Of a stretch of 64,000 nucleotides of DNA, positions 27,810-36,891 are shown one piece after another. This DNA comes from Flavobacterium sp. Lineage in GTDB: Bacteria > Bacteroidota > Bacteroidia > Flavobacteriales > Flavobacteriaceae. Made by a program: the position numbers and the translations under genes. Below the pieces are notes generated by a model, which made no database searches, was not told the origin of the DNA, and worked only from the letters and a program-made list of their open reading frames with translations. Position 1 is the first letter of the stretch. The number at the start of each line of letters is the position of its first letter. The stretch lies in assembly GCF_027531705.1 (NCBI RefSeq), contig NZ_JAPZSP010000025.1, positions 1 through 64,000 of the forward strand. The letters are read 5' to 3'.

Positions 27810-29816
27810 CTATTTTATTTTAAAACGCAAACCAGCATAATACATTTGACCAAAAACAGGCGCATATATAATTGAGGTGTCAAAATGCGTTCCAAAAGGA
27901 TTATGTTCACCTAAAATAGCGTTTTCTTGTTTGTAGTTCCCAATATTTTCTCCACCAATGTACATTTCGAATGTGCTTGAAAATGTTCTTGTAATTTGCG
28001 TATTCATAACTGCAAACGAAGGCGAAAATGTTGGCAATCTGTCCGCAACTGGATTTGTTGACGTTATTGGCAATTGCTGTTTACCTAACCAATTGAATGT
28101 ATAATCAAATTTCCATTGTTGACCTTTTTCTTTGATATGTGTTTCAAATTCTAGATTTCCAAAAAACCGATGTTTGGCTTGCAATGGTCGCTGAAAAGTT
28201 CCAGATAGATAATCGGTTGCAATGTCATAATACTTGTAGGCCGTTCTCAAATTAAGATGCTTAATAATTTCTAAATTAAAATCAACTTGCAAACTATTGG
28301 CATACGAACTTCCTTTTAAATCATAAAACAAAACCTGTTGCGAACTTTGCATAACATCAACAATTGCTTGATTTTGAAAATCAGTTCGATAAAAATCAAT
28401 TGTAAAATCTGCATTTTTTTGAAACAATTTGAAATTTTGTGTAAAACTCAAACCATAGTTCCAAGCAATTTCTGGATTTAAGCCATAAACTTTTCCGTTC
28501 GTATCTAAAACTGAAAACACTCTTGAACTTGCAAAAAGATTTTGATTTTCGGCATAAATATTGGCAGCACGTTTTCCTCGACCAGCAGAAAACCTAAACA
28601 CTGATTTTTCCCAAGGATTGTATTTTACGTGCAATCTTGGTGTAACAAATACTCCTAACCTATTATGATAATCAACTCGACCACCAAGTGTGTAACTAAA
28701 CTTATCAAGGTTATCAAAATTATATTCAAAAAAAGCACCAACAGAATTATCGACTCTACTAACATCGTTTAGATTCACAAATTCGGCATATTTATCATAA
28801 GTGAAATTCAATCCCGTCGAAAATTTATGCATCGTATTATTGATGATTGAATTAAAAATTAAATTTGAATAATAACTTTGTTGCTTTATATCATATTGAT
28901 TTAATCCAAAATAAGAATCTTGATTATGATTGCTAAAAGCGTTTTGAAAACCAATACTTTGATAAGGCATGTCTTTGAAAACATACCCAATTTTTGAAGT
29001 AAAATCCAATCGTTCGGTATTGATTTCTGAACCCCAAAAGTTAGTCGTTAGTTTATCTCTTTTTTTATCAAAATCAAATTCACCAGTTTGTTTTTCATCT
29101 CTCATAAATTTAATATTGAAAAAAGAAACCCAACCCGTTTCGGCATTAGAATACTGCCAACGATTGGTAACATTTACTTGTTTACCGATTGGATTATCAA
29201 GAAAATGATCATGATTCATATCGTTTTTGGCAACTCTTGTATTTCCGTGAAGAAACAAACTTGTCGCCCATTTATCGGATATTTTTTTAGTGAAATGTGT
29301 ATTCAATTCAAACCTTGAATCGGTTGAACCATAAGCATTCAGAAAAAACGGAATGTCTTTTAGTGGTTTTAATAATTCGGTATTTATTTGTCCCGAAATG
29401 CTTTCATAACCATTTACGACACTTCCTGCACCTTTTGTGATTTGGATACTTTCAACCCAAGTTCCTGGCGTAAATGATAATCCGTATGCTTGTGAAGCAC
29501 CACGAACCGAAGGAATATTTTCTTCTGTAATCATCAAATACGGGCTTGTTAAACCTAACATTTTAATTTGTTTGGTTCCTGTCAAAGCATCCGAAAAATT
29601 AACATCGATTGATGGATTGGTTTCAAAACTTTCGGCAAGGTTGCAACAAGCCGCTTTTAATAATTCCTTGCTCGAAACTAACGTAGTATTTGAAGTAAGC
29701 GATAGTGATTTTTTAATTCCTTTTTGCTTTTTTTCTACCTTTACTTCCTCTAAATTTTCTTGAGAAAAAGCGATTGTAGAAAAAAGGAATATTGCGAATA
29801 ACGCATATTTTTTCAT
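27810..29816 (-). CDS. TonB-dependent receptor, probably metal-related
   Basis: 668 residues. Signal peptide (MKKYALFAIFLFSTIAFSQE), then a plug domain (LLKAACCNLAESFETNPSIDVNFSDALTGTKQIKMLGL, VESIQITKGAGSVVNGYESISGQIN) and a 22-strand-type barrel ending GQMYYAGLRFKIK. The N-terminal carboxypeptidase-like domain common in SusC proteins is absent. The plug contains an unusual CC pair (AACCNLAESFETNP). Context is a Cys-rich small protein upstream and an HMA protein downstream, so copper or a similar ion is a fair guess, not shown. Confidence 0.9.
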   Translation of the reverse strand: MKKYALFAIFLFSTIAFSQENLEEVKVEKKQKGIKKSLSLTSNTTLVSSKELLKAACCNLAESFETNPSIDVNFSDALTGTKQIKMLGLTSPYLMITEENIPSVRGASQAYGLSFTPGTWVESIQITKGAGSVVNGYESISGQINTELLKPLKDIPFFLNAYGSTDSRFELNTHFTKKISDKWATSLFLHGNTRVAKNDMNHDHFLDNPIGKQVNVTNRWQYSNAETGWVSFFNIKFMRDEKQTGEFDFDKKRDKLTTNFWGSEINTERLDFTSKIGYVFKDMPYQSIGFQNAFSNHNQDSYFGLNQYDIKQQSYYSNLIFNSIINNTMHKFSTGLNFTYDKYAEFVNLNDVSRVDNSVGAFFEYNFDNLDKFSYTLGGRVDYHNRLGVFVTPRLHVKYNPWEKSVFRFSAGRGKRAANIYAENQNLFASSRVFSVLDTNGKVYGLNPEIAWNYGLSFTQNFKLFQKNADFTIDFYRTDFQNQAIVDVMQSSQQVLFYDLKGSSYANSLQVDFNLEIIKHLNLRTAYKYYDIATDYLSGTFQRPLQAKHRFFGNLEFETHIKEKGQQWKFDYTFNWLGKQQLPITSTNPVADRLPTFSPSFAVMNTQITRTFSSTFEMYIGGENIGNYKQENAILGEHNPFGTHFDTSIIYAPVFGQMYYAGLRFKIK

Positions 29817-29867
29817 GTTTTAAAATTTTAATATTTATAATAGTTGTAACTAATTAAATATCAAATT

Positions 29868-30257
29868 TTAACCAAAAAGCGTGAATTGACAATAGAGTTT
29901 GTAGAATGGCGGCGCATTAGCATCGCAATAGTAAGTAACATTTTGAGTTGTTACAGTTGTTGGTGAAAAAACAAAATCAAAAGAGTTGAAATCCTGAAAA
30001 ACAAAAACCGAATCTAAATTGAAAGAAATAGTTTTAATAACTACTTTCTCCGTTTTACTTTCAAGCTTTACTTCTTTATCCGAACAACATTTTTTGTGTG
30101 TTGCTTGTTCCTTTGCACAGCAAGATTTTGCTTTTTTTACAGGCATCTTGCACACTTCCTCTTTTGAAAAAACAGAAGAAATTGCGGCAATTTTCCCTTC
30201 GCAATAATGCACATTAAAAGCCAATCCCGAATTGGAAACCAAAACGAAAAATGCCAA
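29868..30257 (-). CDS. HYC_CC_PP family small exported protein
   Basis: 129 residues as drawn from the TTG at 30257. The three family marks are present: HYC (FNVHYCEGKIAAI), CC pairs (KSCCAKE, KKCCSDKE) and PP (CDANAPPFYKLY). Eight cysteines overall point to metal binding. The TTG start leaves a signal peptide without its basic end. The open frame continues upstream to a stop at 30299, adding IQIRKHISLFL, which would complete the signal but has only ATT/ATA as possible starts. See the findings. It lies 50 nt upstream of the TonB receptor. Confidence 0.8.
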   Translation of the reverse strand: MAFFVLVSNSGLAFNVHYCEGKIAAISSVFSKEEVCKMPVKKAKSCCAKEQATHKKCCSDKEVKLESKTEKVVIKTISFNLDSVFVFQDFNSFDFVFSPTTVTTQNVTYYCDANAPPFYKLYCQFTLFG

Positions 30258-30291
30258 AAATAAACTTATGTGCTTTCTAATTTGAATGAAG

Positions 30292-30299
30292 CAAAGTTA
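30292..30299 (-). promoter_or_regulatory. Candidate -7 box (TAACTTTG) for the HYC_CC_PP/TonB group
   Basis: Minus strand reads TAACTTTG, matching TAnnTTTG. Transcription would start near 30286, at or inside the probable signal-peptide coding region, giving a leaderless message. Confidence 0.45.
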
Positions 30300-30404
30300 T
30301 GAAAAAGAATGGATTGAAATCTTAAAATTTACATAAATGAGAAAACGCCTCCACCAAATAAGATGAAAGCGCAATCTAACTAAAACAAAAAAACAAACTA
30401 ATTT

Positions 30405-30947
30405 TTATTCGGTTGCGGTAGCCGAAGAAGCTGCCAATCCAATAAGTAAACCACCTGCTATTACACCAGCCACTAACCATCCAGTTCCTTTTGATTTTTT
30501 CTGAGTTACAACTGGTGGCTCATAAGTAGCAGCTTTTTGAGTAATTCCTGCTTGCAAAAGAGGAATATCTTCAGCTTTTATAGCTCTGAAATTTTTATAA
30601 TTTGCAGGAAAACCACTTACTGAAACAGTCGTTACACCTTTACTTGTTTCTGTTTCAAATTTTGGCTCTATTAAAACATCTGAATTGAAGGTTTTAAGAG
30701 CGTTTACAACTGCTTCGTGTTTGATAACATCAACTGATTTTTCTAAAATTTTTCCAGATGAAGTTCCAGATGTCTTCGTATCCTTCACTTCTAAATCGAC
30801 CAATGTTGGTTTGTGAATGACACCAGCTCCGTAAATATCTAATGTTTTGGCTGTTGCCGAAGAAGATTTACCTACAGAACATGATGTAAGCATTAGTGTT
30901 GCAAGAAATAATGCAATTACTCTTTGATAAGGTTGAATTTTTTTCAT
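30405..30947 (-). CDS. Lipoprotein of unknown function with C-terminal membrane segment
   Basis: 180 residues. A lipoprotein signal (LFLATLMLTSCSVG) is followed by an alpha/beta region rich in Lys and Val. A C-terminal hydrophobic Gly/Ala segment (about 155-174, WLVAGVIAGGLLIGLAASSA) is unusual in a lipoprotein. I recognise no family. It lies 12 nt after the preceding lipocalin-like gene on the same strand, so they are likely co-transcribed. Confidence 0.65.
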   Translation of the reverse strand: MKKIQPYQRVIALFLATLMLTSCSVGKSSSATAKTLDIYGAGVIHKPTLVDLEVKDTKTSGTSSGKILEKSVDVIKHEAVVNALKTFNSDVLIEPKFETETSKGVTTVSVSGFPANYKNFRAIKAEDIPLLQAGITQKAATYEPPVVTQKKSKGTGWLVAGVIAGGLLIGLAASSATATE

Positions 30948-30959
30948 GGTTTATTATTT

Positions 30960-31370
30960 TTATTGTTTTATGTAAACTGACAAATATGTTTCAGATTCGA
31001 CAACATTTTTTATCACTAATCCTGTAGCATTTAAAGTTACTATTTCACTTATAAAAGTGCCATCAGCTGTAGTAACTGTTATAGAATTATCATTTACTGT
31101 ATAATTGTATGAGTAATTTTCACTTTCTGAACAGTTTTCTCCCCAGTAATCAGTTCCGTTAATTTTATCACTAGTAAAAGAAATCGTTGACATCGTTTCA
31201 CAAGTTCCATTATTATCTTGAACTCCATTAGTTGAACTCGAAACAAATTTCCAATTTCCAATAAGATTTTCTTTGTTTTGGTCAGTCAATGATTTTTCAT
31301 CCTCTTTATCACAAGCAACAAAGCCTACCATAATGAATGTTAATAAAAATAAAAGTTGAATTTTTTTCAT
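30960..31370 (-). CDS. Lipocalin-like lipoprotein
   Basis: 136 residues from the ATG at 31370; 17 extra in-frame codons upstream precede the true signal and are rejected. Lipoprotein signal MKKIQLLFLLTFIMVGFVACDK. The mature part NLIGNWKFVSSSTNG, ISFTSDKINGTDYWGE and YTVNDNSITVTTADGTF fits the small lipocalin-like lipoprotein families of Flavobacteria (GxW start, beta-barrel periodicity). The ligand is unknown. It is followed directly by another lipoprotein gene. Confidence 0.75.
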   Translation of the reverse strand: MKKIQLLFLLTFIMVGFVACDKEDEKSLTDQNKENLIGNWKFVSSSTNGVQDNNGTCETMSTISFTSDKINGTDYWGENCSESENYSYNYTVNDNSITVTTADGTFISEIVTLNATGLVIKNVVESETYLSVYIKQ

Positions 31371-31475
31371 AGTTAAAATGTTTAAGTTAATTAAGTTGAA
31401 TACAAAACTACCCTTAAACAAATTAAACAGAATTAGGTAAAACCCTAATTTACAATAGTATTTTACCTATTATAA

Positions 31476-31916
31476 TTATTTCATTTTTCTCTGATAATAA
31501 AAAGCTGGTACAAAAAGAATTAGAAAAATTGGTTGAATAATAAAACGACGTAAATAGAACAACGTCATTTTTTCGGCAGGAAAGAATTTCAGTGTAAAAA
31601 AGAAACTTACCATCAAAATGATTCCAAAAACCGAAAACAAGAAAATAGAAAACTTGATGATTTTATTGTCTTTAAAAATAACATACAACAACGCCAACGA
31701 AATCATCGAATTAAGATAAAATCGAAATCCCAAACTCAAGAATAACTTAATAGGATTGGTTTGAGGCAAAGGCAAGTTAGCATATTCACTTTTGAAATAA
31801 ATCAAAAAAGGATCATAAAAAATAGTGTTTTCAAAAGCTCTTATAGCTATTAGAAGTAACACTAAAAATATTCCAACACCAACTCGTACTTTATTTTTCA
31901 ATAGATTTTTTAGCAT
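31476..31916 (-). CDS. Exosortase F system-associated membrane protein
   Basis: 146 residues with four hydrophobic helices (about 8-24, 58-76, 85-108 and 122-142). The sequence begins MLKNLLKNKVRVGVGIFLVLLL and contains RAFENTIFYDPFLIYFK, typical of the short protein encoded beside XrtF. The function is unknown beyond this linkage. The ATG lies inside the xrtF 3' end (26-nt overlap), so translation is probably coupled. Confidence 0.8.
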   Translation of the reverse strand: MLKNLLKNKVRVGVGIFLVLLLIAIRAFENTIFYDPFLIYFKSEYANLPLPQTNPIKLFLSLGFRFYLNSMISLALLYVIFKDNKIIKFSIFLFSVFGIILMVSFFFTLKFFPAEKMTLFYLRRFIIQPIFLILFVPAFYYQRKMK

Positions 31917-32448
31917 AAAACGAAAATTTATTTACCCAAATTACCCAAAGCAAAAACACGGTTCCGTATATCAACAATGGAAACAAAACACCATGAAGAA
32001 ACTCTTTATATTCAGGAAAATGATACATTAACACAACCAACAAAGCAATTCGTGTAACGTTTAAAATGTGAATTACAATTATTCCAAAAAGAATGTATAC
32101 TAAAGTAGTTTTTATTTTTCCTGAAAAAGCTATTATAAAACTAATAAATAAAATTATAACGCTTAATCCGTTACAACCTTCAATAACTCTCGCAATCCAT
32201 TTTTGATTGTAGTTTAGTTTTATACTTGGCTCAGTTGGATGTTTCATAGTTTTAACATCACAATCAAAAAGTAAAAGTAACTTTTCTGTTTGATTAGAAA
32301 CCACTTGTGTGAATCCATCAACTTCATGATTTTTAACATCAAAACTATTCAAATAGCTTTGATAAATAAAAGTCAAAATCAAATAACTGATTAAGAATTT
32401 ACCCAAAAACAATAAAAAAGGTTTGTATTCGATTAAATAATGCTTCAC
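31891..32448 (-). CDS. xrtF: Exosortase family protein XrtF
   Basis: 185 residues, GTG start, polytopic (helices at about 12-30, 95-125 and 140-175). The exosortase catalytic triad is visible: Cys92 in EGCNGLSV, Arg133 in NVTRIALL, and His152 in FLHGVLFP. Exosortases are membrane cysteine transpeptidases that cut sorting tails; XrtF is the compact Flavobacteria form. No PEP-CTERM-like substrate was noticed in this window. It overlaps its partner gene by 26 nt and diverges from the fRMsr gene. Confidence 0.88.
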   Translation of the reverse strand: MKHYLIEYKPFLLFLGKFLISYLILTFIYQSYLNSFDVKNHEVDGFTQVVSNQTEKLLLLFDCDVKTMKHPTEPSIKLNYNQKWIARVIEGCNGLSVIILFISFIIAFSGKIKTTLVYILFGIIVIHILNVTRIALLVVLMYHFPEYKEFLHGVLFPLLIYGTVFLLWVIWVNKFSFYAKKSIEK

Positions 32449-32496
32449 TAGAAAATTTTTAACAAATTTATATATTTTTAAGTTGGGTTAATTAAA

Positions 32497-32504
32497 TACT
32501 TTTG
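32497..32504 (+). promoter_or_regulatory. Candidate -7 box (TACTTTTG) for the fRMsr gene
   Basis: TACTTTTG fits TAnnTTTG. Its last three bases are the TTG at 32502, which therefore cannot be the start codon; the ATG at 32520 is. Confidence 0.5.
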
Positions 32505-32519
32505 TCAAAATTTAAAAAA

Positions 32520-32975
32520 ATGACATTTCAAGAACTAAAACCATTGATAAGTACAATTGTTGCAAAAGAAGCTTTTTCAAAAGAAGAAAAACTTCAAGAA
32601 ATATGCAATTTATTAAAAAATGAAATTAGCTATTACGATTGGGTTGGCTTTTACTTTGCCAATCACGAAGCTAAAACCTTGCATCTTGGTCCTTATGCTG
32701 GTGCAGAAACAGATCATACTGTAATTCCGTTTGGAAAAGGAATTTGTGGTCAAGTAGCTGTTTCTAATCAAAATTTTGTAGTTCCTGATGTATCGGCACA
32801 AGACAACTATATTGCTTGTAGCTTTACGGTTAAATCAGAAATTGTTGTACCGCTTTTCGTAAATGGAATCAACATAGGTCAAATAGACATTGACAGTCAT
32901 GTTCTTGATCCATTTACTAATGAAGATGAAGCGTTTTTAGAATATGTAAATCAAGAAGTTACGAAACTTTATTAG
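32520..32975 (+). CDS. msrC: GAF-domain protein, free methionine-(R)-sulfoxide reductase type
   Basis: 151 residues, a single GAF domain. The fRMsr signature is intact: YDWVGFYF, GPYAGAETDHTVIPFGKGICGQ, and NYIACSFTVKSEIVVPLF. The cysteines GICGQ and YIACS correspond to two of the redox cysteines of E. coli fRMsr; the third, between them, is absent. It probably reduces free Met-R-sulfoxide in the cytosol. It is divergent from xrtF and followed by a heptamer array and the rpsO promoter. Confidence 0.85.
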   Translation: MTFQELKPLISTIVAKEAFSKEEKLQEICNLLKNEISYYDWVGFYFANHEAKTLHLGPYAGAETDHTVIPFGKGICGQVAVSNQNFVVPDVSAQDNYIACSFTVKSEIVVPLFVNGINIGQIDIDSHVLDPFTNEDEAFLEYVNQEVTKLY

Positions 32976-32989
32976 AAATTCAAAAAAAT

Positions 32990-33017
32990 TCGTATTTCGT
33001 ATTTCGTAATTCGTATT
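32990..33017. repeat. 7-nt tandem array TCGTATT x4 upstream of rpsO
   Basis: Units TCGTATT, TCGTATT, TCGTAAT and TCGTATT in exact register, ending 7 nt before the rpsO -7 box. Confidence 0.8.
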
Positions 33018-33023
33018 TTTTTT

Positions 33024-33031
33024 TACCTTTG
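33024..33031 (+). promoter_or_regulatory. -7 box (TACCTTTG) for rpsO
   Basis: TACCTTTG fits TAnnTTTG, giving a leader of about 50 nt before the rpsO ATG. The -33 position falls in the heptamer array, so no clear TTG. Confidence 0.55.
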
Positions 33032-33087
33032 CACACGAATTAGGAAACGCCTAGTTCATACATAATAATCATTTAAAGAATATTGGC

Positions 33088-33354
33088 ATGTACTTAACTA
33101 AAGAAGTTAAAGCAGAAATCTTCGCTAAACACGGAGAAGCAACAAACACAGGAAAATCTGAAGCACAGATTGCCTTGTTTACATTTAGAATCAATCACTT
33201 AACTGAGCACTTGAAAAAAAATCGTCACGATTATAATACAGAGCGTTCATTGGTAAAGTTGGTAGGTAAAAGAAGAAGTCTTCTTGACTACTTGAAGAAA
33301 ACCGAAATCAACAGATATCGTGAGATTATAAAAGTATTAGGAATTAGAAAATAA
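33088..33354 (+). CDS. rpsO: 30S ribosomal protein S15
   Basis: 88 residues, the exact usual length. Conserved core: GEATNTGKSEAQIALFTFRINHLTEHL, RSLVKLVGKRRSLLDYLKK, and a C-terminal RYREIIKVLGIRK. S15 binds 16S rRNA helix h22 and nucleates the platform. A terminator follows before pnp, so pnp is not obliged to depend on this promoter. Confidence 0.98.
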   Translation: MYLTKEVKAEIFAKHGEATNTGKSEAQIALFTFRINHLTEHLKKNRHDYNTERSLVKLVGKRRSLLDYLKKTEINRYREIIKVLGIRK

Positions 33355-33364
33355 TTCAAATATA

Positions 33365-33393
33365 AAGAGGTGCTCACGCGCCTCTTTTTTTTT
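33365..33393 (+). terminator. Terminator after rpsO
   Basis: AAGAGGTGC pairs with GCGCCTCTT (one G-U) around a 4-nt loop, followed by nine T. Confidence 0.92.
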
Positions 33394-33449
33394 AAATAAA
33401 AATAGAATATTTCCATTAGGGGTAAGAATAAAAAAGTTTAGTTTTTCAT

Positions 33450-33495
33450 TGGGTTTTAGGCAATAACTACGCAACAACAACACAACTAAAACCCA
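33450..33495 (+). promoter_or_regulatory. Leader hairpin upstream of pnp
   Basis: TGGGTTTTAG (33450-33459) is perfectly complementary to CTAAAACCCA (33486-33495), with a 26-nt loop, ending 24 nt before the pnp ATG. No T-run follows, so it is not a terminator. E. coli pnp has an RNase III-cut leader hairpin used for autocontrol; similarity of role is inference. Confidence 0.45.
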
Positions 33496-33519
33496 TGTTT
33501 AACTTAGAGAATTAAATTT

Positions 33520-35670
33520 ATGATTCCACAATTGTTTGTAGAAAAAATCGATTTAGGTGATGGCAGAAGCATCACAATCGAGACAGGACGTTTGGCCAAA
33601 CAAGCTGACGGTTCTGTAGTAGTAAGAATTGGAAATACTGTTATCTTAGGTACAGTAGTTTCCGCAAGAAAAGCAAGTCCAGGTATCGATTTTTTACCGT
33701 TAACAGTAGATTATCGTGAAAAATTTGCAGCAGCAGGTCGTTTCCCTGGTGGTTTCTTCAAAAGAGAAGCGCGCCCAAGTGATAGCGAAGTGCTAACAAT
33801 GAGATTAGTTGACCGTGTTTTACGTCCACTTTTCCCATCAGATTACCATGCAGAAGTTCAAGTTATGATTCAATTAATGTCTCATGATGATGAAGTTATG
33901 CCAGATGCATTAGCAGGTTTAGCAGCTTCGGCAGCACTTGCCTTATCTGACATTCCTTTTGAAACTTTGATTTCTGAAGCTAGAGTTGGAAGAATTGACG
34001 GTAAATTTGTCATCAATCCATCAAGAGCACAATTAGAATTATCAGATATTGATATGATGATTGGAGCTTCTAGAGATTCTATCGCAATGGTAGAAGGAGA
34101 AATGAAAGAAATTTCAGAAAAAGAAATGGTAGAAGCAATTAAATTTGCTCACGAACATATTAAAGTACAAATTGACGCTCAAGAAAGATTGGCAGCAGCA
34201 TTTGGAAAAAAAGAAGTTCGTACTTATGAACAAGAAAAATCAGATGATGCAATTTACGCTAAAGTTAGAGAAGCATCTTACGATAAAATTTATGCAATTG
34301 CTAGCAAAGGTTCGGCTAAACACGAACGTTCAGCTGCATTTGATGCTGTAAAAGAAGAAGTAAAAGCGTTGTTTACAGAAGAAGAATTAGCAGAAAATGG
34401 CGATTTAGTTGGAAAATATTTCTACAAAGTCAACAAAGAAGCTGTTCGTAATGTAACTTTAGATTTAGGAACTCGTCTTGACGGAAGAAAAACTACAGAA
34501 ATTCGTCCTATTTGGAGTGAAGTAAATTATTTACCATCCGTTCACGGTTCGGCATTGTTTACTCGTGGAGAAACTCAAGCATTGGCAACAGCAACTTTAG
34601 GAACATCTAGAGAAGCTAACCAAATTGATTCACCATCTGAACAAGGAGAAGAAAAATTCTATTTACACTATAATTTTCCACCATTTTCAACAGGAGAAGC
34701 TCGTCCGTTAAGAGGAACTTCAAGAAGAGAAGTTGGTCACGGAAACTTGGCACAAAGAGCATTGAAAAACATGATTCCTGCTGATTGTCCTTATACAATT
34801 CGTGTGGTTTCTGAAGTATTAGAATCCAACGGTTCTTCTTCTATGGCAACAGTTTGTGCTGGAACATTATCATTAATGGACGCTGGAATTCAAATGATTC
34901 GTCCTGTTTCTGGAATTGCAATGGGATTGATTACTGACGGAGATCGTTTTGCGGTTTTATCTGATATTTTAGGTGATGAAGATCATTTAGGAGATATGGA
35001 TTTCAAGGTAACTGGAACTTCTGAAGGAATTACAGCTTGTCAAATGGACATCAAAATTGATGGATTGAAATATGAAATCATGGAGCAAGCTTTGGCTCAA
35101 GCTCGTGATGGACGTTTACATATTTTAGGAAAAATATTAGAAACGCTGCCTCAACCAAATAGTGATGTTAAAGTTCACGCTCCAAAAATCATCATGCGTA
35201 CCATTCCTGGTGCTTTCATTGGTGCCTTAATTGGACCTGGTGGAAAAGTGATTCAAGAATTGCAAAAAGCTACTGGAACAACTATAGTTATTAATGAAGT
35301 TGACGAACAAGGTGTTGTTGAAATCTTAGGAACTGATCCAGATGGAATTGCAGCTGTTTTAGCTAAAATTGATTCTATCATCTTCAAACCACAAATGGGT
35401 GAAGCTTACGAAGTAAAAGTAATAAAAATGCTTGATTTTGGTGCTGTGGTAGAATACACTGCTGCTCCAGGAAACGAAGTTTTATTACACGTATCAGAAT
35501 TAGCTTGGGAAAGAACAGAAAATGTTACTGATGTAGTTAATATGGGCGATGTGTTTATGGTGAAATATTTAGGTATTGATCCAAAAACTAGAAAAGAAAA
35601 AGTTTCTAGAAAAGCACTTTTACCAAGACCTCCAAGAGAAGAAAATAAAATTACTCCTAAAGCGGAATAA
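33520..35670 (+). CDS. pnp: Polyribonucleotide nucleotidyltransferase (PNPase)
   Basis: 716 residues. First RNase PH core with [16 protein letters not shown], a helical linker, and the second, catalytic core with [40 protein letters not shown] and [22 protein letters not shown] domain at about 565-615 ([20 protein letters not shown]) and S1 domain at about 630-700. It degrades RNA 3' to 5' phosphorolytically. The order rpsO-pnp is conserved widely. A shared bidirectional terminator separates it from the convergent desaturase. Confidence 0.97.
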   Translation: MIPQLFVEKIDLGDGRSITIETGRLAKQADGSVVVRIGNTVILGTVVSARKASPGIDFLPLTVDYREKFAAAGRFPGGFFKREARPSDSEVLTMRLVDRVLRPLFPSDYHAEVQVMIQLMSHDDEVMPDALAGLAASAALALSDIPFETLISEARVGRIDGKFVINPSRAQLELSDIDMMIGASRDSIAMVEGEMKEISEKEMVEAIKFAHEHIKVQIDAQERLAAAFGKKEVRTYEQEKSDDAIYAKVREASYDKIYAIASKGSAKHERSAAFDAVKEEVKALFTEEELAENGDLVGKYFYKVNKEAVRNVTLDLGTRLDGRKTTEIRPIWSEVNYLPSVHGSALFTRGETQALATATLGTSREANQIDSPSEQGEEKFYLHYNFPPFSTGEARPLRGTSRREVGHGNLAQRALKNMIPADCPYTIRVVSEVLESNGSSSMATVCAGTLSLMDAGIQMIRPVSGIAMGLITDGDRFAVLSDILGDEDHLGDMDFKVTGTSEGITACQMDIKIDGLKYEIMEQALAQARDGRLHILGKILETLPQPNSDVKVHAPKIIMRTIPGAFIGALIGPGGKVIQELQKATGTTIVINEVDEQGVVEILGTDPDGIAAVLAKIDSIIFKPQMGEAYEVKVIKMLDFGAVVEYTAAPGNEVLLHVSELAWERTENVTDVVNMGDVFMVKYLGIDPKTRKEKVSRKALLPRPPREENKITPKAE

Positions 35671-35693
35671 TAAATTTTCCATATAAATAAAAA

Positions 35694-35727
35694 CCCCAAT
35701 TCATTTAGTTGAATTGGGGTTTTGGTT
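35694..35727. terminator. Bidirectional terminator between pnp and the desaturase
   Basis: CCCCAATTCA/TGAATTGGGG, 10 perfect pairs, loop TTTAGT, A-run before and T-run after. The same module recurs at 38470 and, inverted, at 42868. Confidence 0.9.
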
Positions 35728-36790
35728 TTTTACCCATTTCTTTAAGATGTTTGAAATGAGATTTCATCATATTTAAAAGTGTCTTATTATGATATGGTAA
35801 TTGAAAACTTAAAGTCTCTTTTTCAATAATAGGATTTATCAAATCGTAAGAGGTATGACATAAATTTGGAAACAAATGATGAGCAGCATGACAATTTGCG
35901 CCTCCACTTAAAAATTGTGCAAAATAATTATTAGCATTCCAATCACAACTTGTTTTCAATTGATGAACAGCCCAAGAATCAGTAAGCATATCGTCTGAAA
36001 TGTCAGGATAAAGAGCTTCCTCAAAAAAATGTGTTCCAACAAGCATTACAACAAACAGTAATGAAGTGAAAGCACTTGAAGTCAAGTATGTAATAATTAT
36101 AAAATAATAATGATTATTTGTAAATAAGATTGGTAAAACTAACACTAACAAAAAATAGAAAATCTTAAAAGCAGAAAATCTTAAATATAACTCAACCTCA
36201 TTAACTCCTGCTCTCATCCATTTATACTTTTTAGTAAATAAATATATCCAATCACCAATAAAAACAGAATGTAGTAATGCCAACATATACACAAAAGGCG
36301 CGTAAATATATTGAAAACTATGAAACCATTTTCTTTTATGGCAAGGAGCTAACCTTAAAAACGGATTCTCATCAATATCTATATCACTACCTTCAACATT
36401 TGCATACAGATGATGAGAACGGATATGACGCAAACCCCATAACAAAGGATCAATACCAACCGTAATAAAACTAAAAAAATGTAAAACTTGATTTGCCTTT
36501 TTGTTTTTAAATGCTGTATTATGTGAGGCATCATGACCTAAAGAAAATCCAATCAACAAACCAGATAATTGAAAAATTAAAAACAATATCCAAAAGTAAA
36601 GTTTACTATCACATAAAAAAAGTGACATATAACTTCCGTATGCAACAATAAACCAAAACAATCCTTTTATCCAAAAAGAAATTGTTCCATAACTATATTT
36701 TGCAACATCAATTTCTGAATAAACTTTGTTTTTTAAAGAAGAATAAAACAATTTTTGATCAGCAGATTTATTAAATTTTAGTTTTTTCAT
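35705..36790 (-). CDS. Membrane fatty acid desaturase
   Basis: 361 residues with several hydrophobic helices. The three histidine boxes of the di-iron desaturases are intact: HDASH near residue 88, HIRSHH near 120, and HAAHH in the C-terminal quarter (GGANCHAAHHLFPNLCH). The layout fits the acyl-lipid/linoleoyl-CoA (front-end-like) group but lacks an N-terminal cytochrome b5 domain. It introduces a double bond into fatty acyl chains; position unknown. It diverges from a putative HTH regulator across a 100-bp region holding a perfect palindrome. Confidence 0.9.
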   Translation of the reverse strand: MKKLKFNKSADQKLFYSSLKNKVYSEIDVAKYSYGTISFWIKGLFWFIVAYGSYMSLFLCDSKLYFWILFLIFQLSGLLIGFSLGHDASHNTAFKNKKANQVLHFFSFITVGIDPLLWGLRHIRSHHLYANVEGSDIDIDENPFLRLAPCHKRKWFHSFQYIYAPFVYMLALLHSVFIGDWIYLFTKKYKWMRAGVNEVELYLRFSAFKIFYFLLVLVLPILFTNNHYYFIIITYLTSSAFTSLLFVVMLVGTHFFEEALYPDISDDMLTDSWAVHQLKTSCDWNANNYFAQFLSGGANCHAAHHLFPNLCHTSYDLINPIIEKETLSFQLPYHNKTLLNMMKSHFKHLKEMGKKPKPQFN

Positions 36791-36870
36791 ACTAATTAGT
36801 TTTAAAATTATTCACCAAAACTATTGCAATAAACACAATTGAATTGGCGATAAATAATAAATAAATTTTA

Positions 36871-36891
36871 TATATTTGTGATTATCACAAA
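36871..36891 (+). promoter_or_regulatory. Operator-like palindrome overlapping a -7 box
   Basis: TATATTTG (36871-36878, TAnnTTTG) overlaps the perfect palindrome TTTGTGATTATCACAAA (36875-36891). The ATG of the HTH gene is 2 nt later. This suggests autorepression of the regulator, with the divergent desaturase as a possible second target. Confidence 0.55.
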
